Source: Blautia faecis
Lineage (GTDB): Bacteria > Bacillota > Clostridia > Lachnospirales > Lachnospiraceae
Direction of reading: 5' to 3'
NCBI RefSeq assembly: GCF_020554845.1
Contig: NZ_JAJCIA010000003.1
Span: forward strand, 111,090-175,089
Length of the DNA: 64,000 bases
How positions within the stretch are numbered: the first letter of the stretch is position 1; every line of letters begins with the position of its first letter. Made by a program: the position numbers and the translations under genes. Shown here in pieces: positions 43,555-52,409 of this stretch. Under the pieces are notes generated by a model, which was not told the origin of the DNA, did not search any database, and saw only the letters and a list, made by a program, of their open reading frames with translations.

Positions 43555-44589
43555 ATGAAAAGAAAAATAATTGCTGCAGTATTTACCGGAATGTTAACCG
43601 CCGCATTGTTTCCTGCTATTGCCCATGCAGAAATCGAAAATCCGGAGGACTATATGGGCATCTGGTATGCCAATTATGTAATATATTCCGACGAAAGCAG
43701 CGAACGCCACAATGTAGCGGAATATTTGAACCAATACTTGGAAATGAGGCTGATGGAAGACGGAAGTGCTTACATGGAAATGTCCTACAATAGTGAGGAG
43801 TCAGACTCGGCAGAAATTCTGAAGGTCTCATGGAAGCTGGAGGGCGGGAAAATACTTGTTTCCCTGGAGGAAGGAGACATTTATCTTGATACAGTGGACG
43901 GAGAGTTTGTGGGGAGCTTAGATGAGGATACCCAGGTGATTTTTGGACGTGAACTGGTGCAGACAGGAGAAGCTCAGAGCCTGGATAATCTGGACGATCT
44001 GGAAGATAGTGAAAAAGCTAAGATTCCAAAGGAGAATCCCTACATTTATCATCCGGAAACAGACAATCCGGAGGAGATCATTGCCCGCTATCTTGGGGCT
44101 GCGAATTTGGAAAAAGGTTATGAAGTTTCCGTGGATGAAGACAATGGAACCTTTACAGCTCATTGGGCAGGAGATGAATATTATGATCCCAGGGACTATG
44201 TTGGAAGCTACCGAATAACGGATGATAACTATATCAACATTTGCTGGAGAGAGGCCACCAGTGAGTATGGCGATAAATGCTATGGTGCGGTTCTGGTAGA
44301 CCGCTGGAACCAGTTTACGATAAATGAAGATCTTGGAAATCTGTCCGAAGTTATGACAGCTATGGCAAACGACATAAACAGCGGACGTGTTTTCACAGCC
44401 TACAGGACAGAAATCACAGAAGGCTCTGAAAACCAGGGTGCTGTGAAATTTATAGATGAGGATTACGAAGTTTCCTATAGCTACCAGATCATTCCGGGTG
44501 CAGATCCTATGGTGACACTTACCAGGTATGATTCGGAATATGATTATGAACAGGTGTATACAAATTATCAGCTGAGGGAAATGCTGTAG
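43555..44589 (+). CDS. Secreted protein of unknown function
   Basis: A 344-residue exported protein. The signal peptide ends at about residue 25 (PAIAHA, then EIENPEDYMGIWY). The mature part is acidic and rich in Tyr, Asp and Glu, with several beta-strand-like stretches (YMGIWYANYVIYS, ILKVSWKLEGGKILVSLEEG) resembling lipocalin-like folds. I do not recognise the family. The ATG at 43555 follows AGGGAGGG. A TATAAT at 43433-43438 may be its -10. It stands alone before the heat-shock gene. Confidence 0.7.
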   Translation: MKRKIIAAVFTGMLTAALFPAIAHAEIENPEDYMGIWYANYVIYSDESSERHNVAEYLNQYLEMRLMEDGSAYMEMSYNSEESDSAEILKVSWKLEGGKILVSLEEGDIYLDTVDGEFVGSLDEDTQVIFGRELVQTGEAQSLDNLDDLEDSEKAKIPKENPYIYHPETDNPEEIIARYLGAANLEKGYEVSVDEDNGTFTAHWAGDEYYDPRDYVGSYRITDDNYINICWREATSEYGDKCYGAVLVDRWNQFTINEDLGNLSEVMTAMANDINSGRVFTAYRTEITEGSENQGAVKFIDEDYEVSYSYQIIPGADPMVTLTRYDSEYDYEQVYTNYQLREML

Positions 44590-44612
44590 GAAAATGTGAA
44601 AAAAATGTGAAA

Positions 44613-44655
44613 TTAGCACTCACCTATTGACAGTGCTAATAACAAGTGCTATATT
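44613..44655 (+). promoter_or_regulatory. CIRCE operator overlapping a strong promoter
   Basis: TTAGCACTC-N9-CAGTGCTAA (44613-44639) matches the CIRCE inverted repeat with one change (GAG to CAG). It overlaps a promoter with -35 TTGACA (44627-44632), a 17-bp spacer and -10 TATATT (44650-44655). HrcA should repress here until heat or protein-folding stress. Confidence 0.88.
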
Positions 44656-44774
44656 ACAACTAGAACAAAGGAAGGGGATAAAAAGAAAGCAAAAGCAAAA
44701 GGCTTTATGAATTCCCTACCACCCGAGTTCCAAGAAACAAGGTAAACAGCATATATAAAAAGGAGAGATGACTT

Positions 44775-45242
44775 ATGTTAATGCCTAGTATTTTTGGAGA
44801 GAACTTATTTGATGATTTCTTTAATGATTTTCCATTCTATTATGATGATAAAGCAATGAAAGATACCGAGAAGAAGCTTTATGGCAAGAGAGCCAGCCAC
44901 GTTATGAAGACTGATATTAAGGAAATGGATAACGGTTATCAGCTGGTAGTTGATCTTCCAGGATTTACCAAAGATGAGATTAAGGCTTCCCTGGAGAATG
45001 GCTATCTGACCATCAGCGCTGAGAAGGGTCTGGACAAAGATGAGCAGGAGAAAGAATCCGGTCATTACATCCGCAGGGAGCGTTACGCAGGAGCCTGCAG
45101 CAGAAGCTTTTATGTAGGCGAGGACGTTCAGCAGGAGGATATTAAGGCTGAGTTTAAACATGGCATTCTGAAACTGTTTGTTCCGAAGAAAGAAGCGAAA
45201 CCAGCAGTGGAAGAGAAGAAACACATTGCCATCGAAGGATAA
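44775..45242 (+). CDS. hsp20: Hsp20/alpha-crystallin small heat shock protein
   Basis: A 155-residue chaperone that holds unfolding proteins. The alpha-crystallin domain spans about residues 40-140 (TDIKEMDNGYQLVVDLPGF ... ASLENGYLTISAEK ... HYIRRERYAGACSRSFYV), and the C-terminal tail carries an I/V-x-I/V-like HIAIEG. AAAAAGGAGAG precedes the start after a ~115-nt leader from the CIRCE promoter. The chromosomal groE/dnaK operons are not in this window. Confidence 0.93.
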   Translation: MLMPSIFGENLFDDFFNDFPFYYDDKAMKDTEKKLYGKRASHVMKTDIKEMDNGYQLVVDLPGFTKDEIKASLENGYLTISAEKGLDKDEQEKESGHYIRRERYAGACSRSFYVGEDVQQEDIKAEFKHGILKLFVPKKEAKPAVEEKKHIAIEG

Positions 45243-45294
45243 CTTTTCCCCTTTCAGAAGCACATTCTGAGAGAATAGCATAATTAAGAAGTAA

Positions 45295-45341
45295 GATGCC
45301 GCAGAATCACGGAAAATGGTGGTTCTGTGGCATCTTTTTTT
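45295..45341 (+). terminator. Terminator after hsp20
   Basis: GATGCCGCAGAATCAC (45295-45310) pairs with GTGGTTCTGTGGCATC (45319-45334), followed by a run of T. Confidence 0.9.
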
Positions 45342-45365
45342 ACATTTGTTCGCTATTTTTCTGTC

Positions 45366-45394
45366 TTGACAATGCCTGTTGATTTAGCTATAAT
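45366..45394 (+). promoter_or_regulatory. Consensus promoter of greA-lysS
   Basis: TTGACA (45366-45371), a 17-bp spacer and TATAAT (45389-45394) match sigma-A consensus exactly. Transcription would start near 45401. Confidence 0.85.
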
Positions 45395-45400
45395 GGTGAA

Positions 45401-45636
45401 ACTGTGAATATCCTAGTGAATTTGTACCCTTTTGGGTAATGAAATGTCTGCTTCTGCAGGCATTACCAATTATAAAAGTGGACTGTTTGGCGCATGAATA
45501 TTATCTGTCGTTGGTATATTTCTGCTGCTTTTTGTTCAGGACTTTTATAGTAATGGAATTTTCCGGGAGAAACAGCATATAAGAAATGTATGATACGGGG
45601 CGACAAGCCGCCGGAATGAAAGGGAGTAAGGCTATA
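45401..45636 (+). other. Long leader of greA
   Basis: About 235 nt of untranslated leader. It contains a stem GGTAATG...CATTACC with an inner ATGTCTGC/GCAGGCAT pairing (about 45435-45467), without a following T run. No riboswitch class that I know fits and no T-box motif is visible; it may be a control element or simply a long leader. Confidence 0.4.
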
Positions 45637-46119
45637 ATGGAAGAAAAGAAGAACTTACTAACCTATGCAGGACTTAAAAAACTGGAAGAAGAGCTGCATG
45701 ATTTAAAGGTAGTAAAAAGAAAAGAAGTAGCAGGTAAGATCAAAGAGGCAAGAGAGCAGGGAGACCTGTCCGAGAATGCAGAGTACGATGCAGCTAAAGA
45801 TGAGCAGAGAGATATCGAAGCGCGTATTGAAGAAATTGAGAAAATCCTGAAGAACGCTGAGGTTGTAGTTGAGGACGAAGTCGATCTTGACAAGATCAGT
45901 GTAGGATGTAAAGTAAGAGTACATGACTTCGAGTTTGACGAAGATATAGAACTGAAGCTGGTTGGCTCCACAGAGGCAAACAGCCTGGAAGGCAAGATTT
46001 CTAATGAATCTCCTGTAGGAAAGGCTCTTATGGGCGCACACACAGGTGATATTGTAGAAGTAGAGCTGCCATCCGGTATCATGAAGTATAAAGTGCTGGA
46101 AATCCAGCGTAATATTTAA
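45637..46119 (+). CDS. greA: Transcription elongation factor GreA
   Basis: A 160-residue cleavage factor that rescues backtracked RNA polymerase. The N-terminal coiled coil has the tip motif around REQGDLSENAEYDAAKDEQ with the key acidic residues; the C-terminal FKBP-like domain ends ISNESPVGKALMGAHTGDIVEVELPSG. The ATG at 45637 follows AAAGGGAG; length is normal. lysS starts 12 bp downstream, so both are co-transcribed. Confidence 0.96.
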   Translation: MEEKKNLLTYAGLKKLEEELHDLKVVKRKEVAGKIKEAREQGDLSENAEYDAAKDEQRDIEARIEEIEKILKNAEVVVEDEVDLDKISVGCKVRVHDFEFDEDIELKLVGSTEANSLEGKISNESPVGKALMGAHTGDIVEVELPSGIMKYKVLEIQRNI

Positions 46120-46131
46120 GGAGGCACAAAA

Positions 46132-48174
46132 GTGGCAGAACAGAAGAATCAGGATCTGAATCAGCTTCTGAAAATCCGCCGTGATAAACTGGCAGAGCTT
46201 CAGGCGAATGGCAAGGATCCATTTCAGATAACAAAATTTAATCAGACCCATCATTCACTGGAAGTAAAGAACCTTTATGAGGCACATGAAGCAGAGCTGC
46301 TGAAGGATCGCACAGAGCCGGATGTAACAGGTCTTGATGAAGAGCAGGCGAAGGAAGTTCAGAAGAACGACTACGAAGAGAGAAGAAGTATTATGGATGC
46401 CAGCCCGATCCATGTGGCAATCGCTGGACGTATGATGTTCAAGAGAGTCATGGGAAAAGCTTCTTTCTGCAATATCCAGGATTTACAGGGAAACATTCAG
46501 GTATATGTTGCAAGAGACGCTATCGGAGCAGATTCTTATGCAGACTTTAAGAAATCTGATATCGGCGATATCTTCGGCCTGGAAGGTTTTGCATTCAGAA
46601 CCAGAACCGGTGAGATTTCTATTCATGCAGAGAAAATGACTCTTTTATCAAAGAGCCTGCAGATCCTTCCGGAGAAATTCCACGGACTGACAGATACAGA
46701 TATGCGTTATCGTCAGAGATATGTAGACCTGATCATGAACCAGGAGAGCAAGAACGTATTTATCAAGCGCTCCCAGGTCATTAAAGAGATCCGAAACTTC
46801 CTTGCTGGCCGTGACTTCATGGAAGTAGAGACTCCGATGCTGGTTTCCAATGCTGGTGGTGCAGCTGCCAGACCATTTGAGACACATTACAATGCACTGA
46901 ACGAAGATGTTAAGCTTCGTATTTCACTGGAACTTTATCTGAAACGACTAATCGTTGGTGGACTTGAAAGAGTCTACGAGATTGGCCGTGTATTCCGTAA
47001 TGAGGGTGTTGATACCCGTCACAATCCAGAATTTACACTGATGGAGCTTTACCAGGCATATACAGATTATGAAGGAATGATGGAACTTACGGAATCCATG
47101 TTCCGCTATCTGGCGGAGAAGGTCTGCGGTTCCACCAAGATTTCTTACAATGGTATCGAGATTGATCTTGGAAAGCCATTTGAGCGTCTGACCATGAATG
47201 ATGCGATCAAGAAATATGCAGGCATTGATTTTGATGAAGTTGCAGATGATGAGGCTGCTAAGAAGCTTGCAGCTGAGCATCATATTGAATATGAAGAGCG
47301 CCATAAGAAGGGCGATATCATCAATCTGTTCTTTGAGGAATATTGTGAGAAAGAGCTGATCCAGCCGACCTTTATTATGGATCATCCGATTGAGATTTCT
47401 CCGCTGACTAAGAAGAAACCTTCTGATCCGAATAAGGTAGAGCGTTTCGAGCTGTTCATCAATACATGGGAAATGTGTAATGCTTACTCTGAGCTGAATG
47501 ACCCGATCGATCAGAGAGAGCGTTTCAAAGCACAGGATGCTCTTGCTGATGCTGGTGATGAGGAAGCAAACCACACAGACGAAGACTTCCTGAATGCACT
47601 GGAGATTGGTATGCCTCCGACAGGCGGTATCGGATACGGAATCGACCGTCTGGTTATGCTGCTTACAGATAGTCTGGCAATTCGTGACGTGCTCCTGTTC
47701 CCGACAATGAAGTCCTTAGACGCTAAGAAGGGCGAAGGGAAGGCTGAAAAGGCAGTAGAAAATGCTGCTGTGGCAGAGGAAAAGGTTGCAGAAAAGATTG
47801 ATTTCTCCAACGTAAAAATCGAACCATTGTTTGAAGAAATGATTGATTTCGATACCTTTGCAAAGGCTGATTACCGTGCAGTAAAGATTCTGGAATGTGA
47901 GGCAGTACCGAAGTCAAAGAAGCTTTTAAAGTTCACTCTGGATGACGGAACAGACCGGAAACGCACGATTTTAAGTGGTATTCACGAGTATTACGAGCCA
48001 GAAGATCTGATTGGCAAGACAGCGATTGCAATCGTAAATTTGCCTCCGAGAAAGATGATGGGCATTGATTCCGAGGGTATGCTGATTTCAGCAGTACACG
48101 AGGAAGATGGACATGAGGGATTAAATCTTCTCATGGTGAATGACCGGATTCCGGCAGGTGCGAAGCTGTACTAA
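46132..48174 (+). CDS. lysS: Lysyl-tRNA synthetase (class II) with C-terminal tRNA-binding domain
   Basis: A 680-residue LysRS. An N-terminal OB anticodon-binding domain (about residues 60-160) precedes the class II core, with [19 protein letters not shown] (motif 1 region), [15 protein letters not shown] (motif 2) and [13 protein letters not shown] (motif 3). After an Ala/Glu/Lys-rich linker (about 535-560) comes a tRNA-binding domain of the MetG C-terminal/EMAP type (about 567-680), an addition absent from E. coli LysRS. The GTG start follows AAGGAGG. It forms an operon with greA; 3' of it the conjugative element begins. Confidence 0.95.
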   Translation: MAEQKNQDLNQLLKIRRDKLAELQANGKDPFQITKFNQTHHSLEVKNLYEAHEAELLKDRTEPDVTGLDEEQAKEVQKNDYEERRSIMDASPIHVAIAGRMMFKRVMGKASFCNIQDLQGNIQVYVARDAIGADSYADFKKSDIGDIFGLEGFAFRTRTGEISIHAEKMTLLSKSLQILPEKFHGLTDTDMRYRQRYVDLIMNQESKNVFIKRSQVIKEIRNFLAGRDFMEVETPMLVSNAGGAAARPFETHYNALNEDVKLRISLELYLKRLIVGGLERVYEIGRVFRNEGVDTRHNPEFTLMELYQAYTDYEGMMELTESMFRYLAEKVCGSTKISYNGIEIDLGKPFERLTMNDAIKKYAGIDFDEVADDEAAKKLAAEHHIEYEERHKKGDIINLFFEEYCEKELIQPTFIMDHPIEISPLTKKKPSDPNKVERFELFINTWEMCNAYSELNDPIDQRERFKAQDALADAGDEEANHTDEDFLNALEIGMPPTGGIGYGIDRLVMLLTDSLAIRDVLLFPTMKSLDAKKGEGKAEKAVENAAVAEEKVAEKIDFSNVKIEPLFEEMIDFDTFAKADYRAVKILECEAVPKSKKLLKFTLDDGTDRKRTILSGIHEYYEPEDLIGKTAIAIVNLPPRKMMGIDSEGMLISAVHEEDGHEGLNLLMVNDRIPAGAKLY

Positions 48175-48215
48175 GAATCAGAAAATCCATAGACTTTTAT
48201 GAGTTTATCGAGTGT

Positions 48216-48241
48216 TTGACATCAAATTGACATCAAATTTG
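48216..48241. repeat. Short direct repeat near the presumed element boundary
   Basis: TTGACATCAAA occurs twice in tandem, and a third partial GTGTCATTC follows. Similar TGACATCAAA repeats are known as arm-type sites near tyrosine recombinase ends; here the meaning is uncertain, but they lie just where chromosomal genes give way to element genes. Confidence 0.35.
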
Positions 48242-48323
48242 TGTCATTCGGTGGACTAATATGGACTGAAAAGGGATGTTTTAGAAATCAGAACCTTTCA
48301 AAACTTAATAGTTGAATGCTATT

Positions 48324-48363
48324 AAAAGGACATTTTCCAATAAAACGGAGAGTGTCCTTTTTC
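48324..48363 (+). terminator. Terminator between lysS and the element genes
   Basis: AAAAGGACA (48324-48332) pairs with TGTCCTTTT (48353-48361), followed by TCTG. It may end the greA-lysS transcript or be an attenuator of the next gene. Confidence 0.6.
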
Positions 48364-48412
48364 TGTTGTTATGGTCAAAACAAAATCAAAATAACACAAG
48401 GAGGGTTCTATT

Positions 48413-48886
48413 ATGACAAGTACAGCGTTAGGAGCAGAAACCAAAAAGGAAGAAAAGATTATTTTTATCAGCGATGCACATGAGAAATTCTACTACGAGA
48501 AGTTAAAGGAAGTCCGGTATCAGGATGTTTACCACAAGGCACTCTGCTATTGTCTTGGGATCAGCGATGATACCAGAAGAAATGTTTACAGAATTTATGA
48601 TTTCAAAACAGGATGCGTAATAACAGAGTGTTTACACGAAGGCTGGCAGACCAGTGGAAGTGTGAGAGTGGTCAGAATGGCATTCAATCTGTATTGCAAT
48701 GGAACACCAAGTGTTTCCGATTATGAAGATGCAGAAGAACAGGTGGACGAGTGCAGGCAGTACACGGTGGAGGAAATATTCTGCTGTGCTTATGCACCAT
48801 ATTTCTGGCAGGCAATTCAGATTCGGTATCCGGAATATGCCACATACAACCATAAGCTGTATGCCTTATTGGGAGGAACAGACTAA
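48413..48886 (+). CDS. Conserved element protein, DUF6075-like
   Basis: A 157-residue soluble protein with FISDAHEKFYYEKLKEVRYQD near the N-terminus and a C-terminal half containing YTVEEIFCCAYAPYFWQAIQ. It resembles DUF6075 proteins found at the start of Firmicute conjugative elements; that name is from memory and moderate in certainty. CAAGGAGGG precedes the ATG. The stop overlaps the start of the next small gene (TAATG). Confidence 0.7.
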   Translation: MTSTALGAETKKEEKIIFISDAHEKFYYEKLKEVRYQDVYHKALCYCLGISDDTRRNVYRIYDFKTGCVITECLHEGWQTSGSVRVVRMAFNLYCNGTPSVSDYEDAEEQVDECRQYTVEEIFCCAYAPYFWQAIQIRYPEYATYNHKLYALLGGTD

Positions 48887-49062
48887 TGTTAAAAGTCAGA
48901 TTGATGGGAACAAAGAATGATATTAAGTGGTTCGGAAAGATTTTGCAGAGGAATCCGAAAGTGGAAGTAACGGAGTTTTCCGAGATGTATCCGAATAAGG
49001 GAACGAAGAAATTTTACAGGGCGTATGTAGAAGTAAAGAAAAGAAACGTAGCAGAAAAATAG
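48886..49062 (+). CDS. Small element protein, DUF3970-like
   Basis: A 58-residue protein beginning MLKVRLMGTKNDIKWFGKIL and ending in a Lys-rich tail; the N-terminal pattern resembles DUF3970. The start is in TAATG after GGGAGGAACAGAC. Coupled to the preceding gene and followed 23 bp later by parA. Confidence 0.7.
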   Translation: MLKVRLMGTKNDIKWFGKILQRNPKVEVTEFSEMYPNKGTKKFYRAYVEVKKRNVAEK

Positions 49063-49085
49063 CAGAAAACAAAGGAGAATCTATC

Positions 49086-49868
49086 ATGTGTAAAATAATC
49101 GCAATCGCAAACCAAAAAGGTGGTGTGGGTAAGACCACCACAACCAGTAATTTAGGTATAGGACTGGCAAAACATGGCAAGAAAGTCCTGCTGATTGATG
49201 CCGATGCACAGGGCAGTCTGACAGACAGTCTTGGCTTCACAGAGCCGGACAAGCTAGAGGAAACACTTGCAACAGCACTTGGCAATATCATCAATGATGA
49301 AGATATGGAAGCGGATTATGGTATCCTGAAACACAAAGAGGGAATTGACCTGATGCCGGGAAACATTGAGCTTTCCGGTCTGGAAGTATCACTTGTAAAT
49401 GTGATGAGCAGGGAGCTTGTGATGCGTTCCTACATAGAGCTGGTAAAGGATAATTATGATTATATTTTGATTGACTGTATGCCCTCCCTCGGCATGATTA
49501 CCATAAACGCCTTTGCCTGTGCGGACAGTATCCTGATTCCGGTACAGGCGGCATATCTTCCGGCAAAAGGATTACAGCAGCTTATTAAGACGATTGGAAA
49601 GGTCAGGAGGCAGATTAACCCAAAGCTGACGATTGAGGGGATTCTGCTGACAATGGTGGATGCCAGAACCAATTATGCAAAGGACATTACTGCATTACTG
49701 GTGGAGAATTACGGTAGCAAGGTGCGGATATTTGAAAACAGTATTCCCATTTCCGTCCGTGCGGCAGAGATTTCCGCAGAGGGTGTCAGTATCTACGAAC
49801 ATGATCCGAAAGGCAAAGTAGCCGCTGCTTATCAGTCTTTGACGGAGGAGGTGCTTGGGAATGAGTAA
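49086..49868 (+). CDS. parA: ParA-family partition ATPase
   Basis: A 260-residue P-loop ATPase with deviant Walker A KGGVGKTTTT (about residues 11-20), LLIDADAQGS and Walker B YILIDCMPSLG. It lacks an N-terminal DNA-binding extension (Soj-like type). It moves or stabilises the element together with ParB, whose start overlaps its stop by 8 bp. AAAGGAG precedes the ATG. Confidence 0.93.
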   Translation: MCKIIAIANQKGGVGKTTTTSNLGIGLAKHGKKVLLIDADAQGSLTDSLGFTEPDKLEETLATALGNIINDEDMEADYGILKHKEGIDLMPGNIELSGLEVSLVNVMSRELVMRSYIELVKDNYDYILIDCMPSLGMITINAFACADSILIPVQAAYLPAKGLQQLIKTIGKVRRQINPKLTIEGILLTMVDARTNYAKDITALLVENYGSKVRIFENSIPISVRAAEISAEGVSIYEHDPKGKVAAAYQSLTEEVLGNE

Positions 49869-50742
49869 AGCAGGAAGTGCCGCAAAGGTAAAATTAAGCA
49901 GTTATGATGATTTATTTGGAAATGCAGAAGAAAAGACAGGGAGCGAAGAGCAGATTATCAGAGCCAAGCTCACGGATTTGCATGAGTTTAGAAATCATCC
50001 GTTCCGTGTACTGGACGATGAAAAAATGGAAGAAACAACGGAAAGCATCAGTAAGTATGGGGTGCTCGTACCGGGAATTGCAAGACCGAGGGCAGAGGGT
50101 GGCTATGAAATCATAGCCGGACACCGCAGAAAACGAGGTTCAGAACGGGCAGGAAAAGAGGATATGCCTGTGATAGTCCGCAATTATACAGACGATGAAG
50201 CTACGATTATCATGGTGGATTCCAACATTCAGCGTGAGGACATTCTGCCAAGTGAGAAGGCGAAAGCTTATGCCATGAAATACGAGGCTATGAAGCATCA
50301 GGGCAGAAAAGGAAACGGAAATACGCTTGACGAGGTAGGAGAAGCTGCCGGAGAAAGCGGAAAGACGGTGCAAAGGTATATCTGGCTTGCAAGGCTGTCC
50401 GATGAGCTGCTAGAGTTGGTTGACAGAAAGAAAATCGGTCTGGTACAGGGTGTTGACATTTCCTTTCTGTCGGAAGATGCACAACAGTGGGTGCTGGTAA
50501 TCCTTGAGGAAAGCGGAGCAAATATTTCCACAGTACAGTCTGCCAAGCTGAAGGAATATGGGAAAAGCGGCGAACTGACGCTGCCGATGGTGCGTCTGAT
50601 ACTGACCGAGGAAAAGCCGAAAGAGAGGAAAGTTACAATCAAGTCTGAAAAAATCAGCCAGTTTTTTTCAGAGGAATACTCCAGCGAAGAGATTGAGGGG
50701 ATTATCCTGCAATTATTGGAGGAATGGCAGAAGAAACAGTAA
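49861..50742 (+). CDS. parB: ParB-family DNA-binding protein
   Basis: A 293-residue protein. The ParB/Sulfiredoxin-type N-terminal domain has HPFRVLDDEKMEETTESI, GVLVPGIARP and the AGHRRKRGSERAG arginine patch that binds CTP in ParB proteins. A helix-turn-helix segment follows (LDEVGEAAGESGKTVQRYIW). GGAGGTGC precedes the ATG. Its binding site is unknown; the repeated TGGACACGATGTCCA palindrome in this element is one candidate. Confidence 0.92.
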   Translation: MSKAGSAAKVKLSSYDDLFGNAEEKTGSEEQIIRAKLTDLHEFRNHPFRVLDDEKMEETTESISKYGVLVPGIARPRAEGGYEIIAGHRRKRGSERAGKEDMPVIVRNYTDDEATIIMVDSNIQREDILPSEKAKAYAMKYEAMKHQGRKGNGNTLDEVGEAAGESGKTVQRYIWLARLSDELLELVDRKKIGLVQGVDISFLSEDAQQWVLVILEESGANISTVQSAKLKEYGKSGELTLPMVRLILTEEKPKERKVTIKSEKISQFFSEEYSSEEIEGIILQLLEEWQKKQ

Positions 50743-50757
50743 AGGGGGTGCGGTAAA

Positions 50758-51822
50758 ATGGGTAAACAGATACAGTTTGATTATTACTATGGGATTGAAG
50801 CAGAACAGTTTTCCTTTTATCGTGTTCCTCGGTTGCTGATTAAAGACGAGCGTTTCAAGGGGCTTAGCAGCGATGCCAAGCTCCTGTACGGTCTGATGCT
50901 TGACAGGCTGTCTTTGTCCATGAAAAACGGATGGCTTGACAGTGAGAACCGGGCGTATATCATTTATACGATTGATAACATCATGGAGGATTTAGGATGT
51001 GCAAAGGCAACCTGTGTTAAGATTATGAAAGAACTGGACAGCGATAATGGAATAGGATTGATCGAGAAAAAACGCAGGGGACTTGGCAAACCAGATATTA
51101 TTTATGTGAAAAATTTTGCCACAATAGGAGAAGCAGAGGAAGAAACGCCTGCAAATACTGATGTTTCCATAGAAGTTCAGGATTTGAACTTCAAGAGTTC
51201 TAAAAGTTATACTTCCAGAAGTTCAGAAATTGAACTTCAAGAGGTTCAAAAAGCAGACTTCCAGAAGTCTAAAAATTTTACTTCAAGAAGTACAATAACT
51301 GAACCTGCGGAAGTTCAAAAAGCAGACCCTAATTATACTAACTATAATCATACTAATCAGAGTAATACTGATAGGAATTATATCAATCCTATCAATCAAT
51401 CCGGAAGTGAGCCGGAACGGGAGATTGATGTGATGGAAGATGTCAATGCTTATATGGAAATTATCAAAGAGAATATTGAGTACGAACATCACATGAAATA
51501 TGGCAGATGGCAGGACAAAGGGCTGTATGAGGAATTATATGAGGTAATCTGTGAGATTGTATGTGTGAAGCATAAGACTGTTAAAATCGGTGGAAATGAT
51601 TATCCATATGAGCTTGTAAAATCAAAGTTCCTCAAACTGAATAGCTCCCATTTGGAATATGTGATAGGATGTATGCAGGAAACAACTACGAAAATTGCAA
51701 ATATCAAGGCATATATGGTAACAGCTCTTTATAATGCACCCTCAACGATGAATCATTATTATCAGCAGGAGGTACAGCATGATATGTACGGAGGTGGCTG
51801 GAATGAAAAGAATATTGGTTAA
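50758..51822 (+). CDS. repA: RepA_N-type replication initiator protein
   Basis: A 354-residue protein with the RepA N-terminal domain (FYRVPRLLIKDERFKGLS, DAKLLYGLMLDRLSLSMKNG). The middle section, rich in Ser, Lys and Asn, contains a duplicated 23-residue unit (51190-51327), and the C-terminal domain contains EYVIGCMQETTTKIANIKAY. Such proteins start replication of plasmids and of some conjugative elements after excision. AAAGGGGGTG precedes the start. It follows parAB in one operon. Confidence 0.88.
   Translation: MGKQIQFDYYYGIEAEQFSFYRVPRLLIKDERFKGLSSDAKLLYGLMLDRLSLSMKNGWLDSENRAYIIYTIDNIMEDLGCAKATCVKIMKELDSDNGIGLIEKKRRGLGKPDIIYVKNFATIGEAEEETPANTDVSIEVQDLNFKSSKSYTSRSSEIELQEVQKADFQKSKNFTSRSTITEPAEVQKADPNYTNYNHTNQSNTDRNYINPINQSGSEPEREIDVMEDVNAYMEIIKENIEYEHHMKYGRWQDKGLYEELYEVICEIVCVKHKTVKIGGNDYPYELVKSKFLKLNSSHLEYVIGCMQETTTKIANIKAYMVTALYNAPSTMNHYYQQEVQHDMYGGGWNEKNIG
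51190..51327 (+). repeat. Two 69-bp tandem repeats within repA
   Basis: 51190-51258 and 51259-51327 encode FKSSKSYTSRSSEIELQEVQ-KAD and FQKSKNFTSRSTITEPAEVQ-KAD. In RepA_N plasmids the replication origin often lies inside the rep gene, so this could be an iteron region; that is inference. Confidence 0.6.
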
Positions 51823-52135
51823 AATTGTGCTTCCGGTATCGTTGCTGGCAGTTTGGATGATAACCTGTTATCCGATTTGCAGAAAAGCAGAAGGATTTGA
51901 TTTTTTCCTGTATTGGGTACTGGTCGGCTGTCCTTATGGGATCAGAAAAATGTGTATGATTCTCATACCAAAAAATTTCGGAATTGCAGGAAGTATAGGA
52001 ATACTGGCACTGAACTGTATTGTAGGTGGTCTGATTGGCGGTGTGGTTGTAATTCTGAGAATGGTTATGGTGCTGATGGAGATAATAAAGATAATCAGTG
52101 ATACTTCTGGACACGATGTCCAAAGGTGCAGATGA
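51803..52135 (+). CDS. Small membrane protein, DUF6050-like
   Basis: A 110-residue protein with about three hydrophobic segments (residues 4-22, 28-45 and 58-85). It matches small membrane proteins next to rep genes in Firmicute elements, perhaps DUF6050. The ATG at 51803 follows GGAGGTGG and overlaps the repA end by 20 bp. The last codons contain the palindrome TGGACACGATGTCCA (52108-52122). Confidence 0.65.
   Translation: MKRILVKIVLPVSLLAVWMITCYPICRKAEGFDFFLYWVLVGCPYGIRKMCMILIPKNFGIAGSIGILALNCIVGGLIGGVVVILRMVMVLMEIIKIISDTSGHDVQRCR
52108..52122. repeat. ICE palindrome TGGACACGATGTCCA, copy 1
   Basis: 6-bp arms TGGACA/TGTCCA around CGA; it lies within the 3' end of the small membrane protein gene. 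Confidence 0.75.
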
Positions 52136-52149
52136 AAAGCGAAAATGAA

Positions 52150-52183
52150 AAAGGCATTGTTCATCAATCAGAACAACACCTTT
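52150..52183. terminator. Bidirectional terminator between convergent element genes
   Basis: AAAGGCATTGTTC (52150-52162) and GAACAACACCTTT (52171-52183) form a 13-bp stem with two G-U pairs; it overlaps the stop of the minus-strand XRE gene. Confidence 0.65.
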
Positions 52184-52388
52184 AATTATCATCCGGGACG
52201 TATTCCATAATCTCTTCAATCCGGCAGTTAAGTATCTGGCAAAGCCTGTTTAAAATAAGCGTTTTTACAACAAGGTTCTGCCGAAGCCGCTGAAGCTGTG
52301 CTTTATCAATGCCATAATCTTTGATAAGCTGGTACTGGCTGATTCCTTTTTCCTTTAGCGTACGCCAAAGCGGGTCGTATTTAATCAT
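52182..52388 (-). CDS. XRE-family regulator (short)
   Basis: A 68-residue helix-turn-helix protein (ISQYQLIKDYGIDKAQLQRLRQ, then LNRLCQILNCRIEEIMEYV). The ATG at 52388 follows AAAGGAGC on the reverse strand; a longer open frame to 52472 has no such site. Divergent from the small gene at 52489, with an operator-like palindrome between them, so it probably represses its own and the divergent promoter. Confidence 0.82.
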   Translation of the reverse strand: MIKYDPLWRTLKEKGISQYQLIKDYGIDKAQLQRLRQNLVVKTLILNRLCQILNCRIEEIMEYVPDDN

Positions 52389-52409
52389 ACTGAAAGCTCC
52401 TTTCCACAC

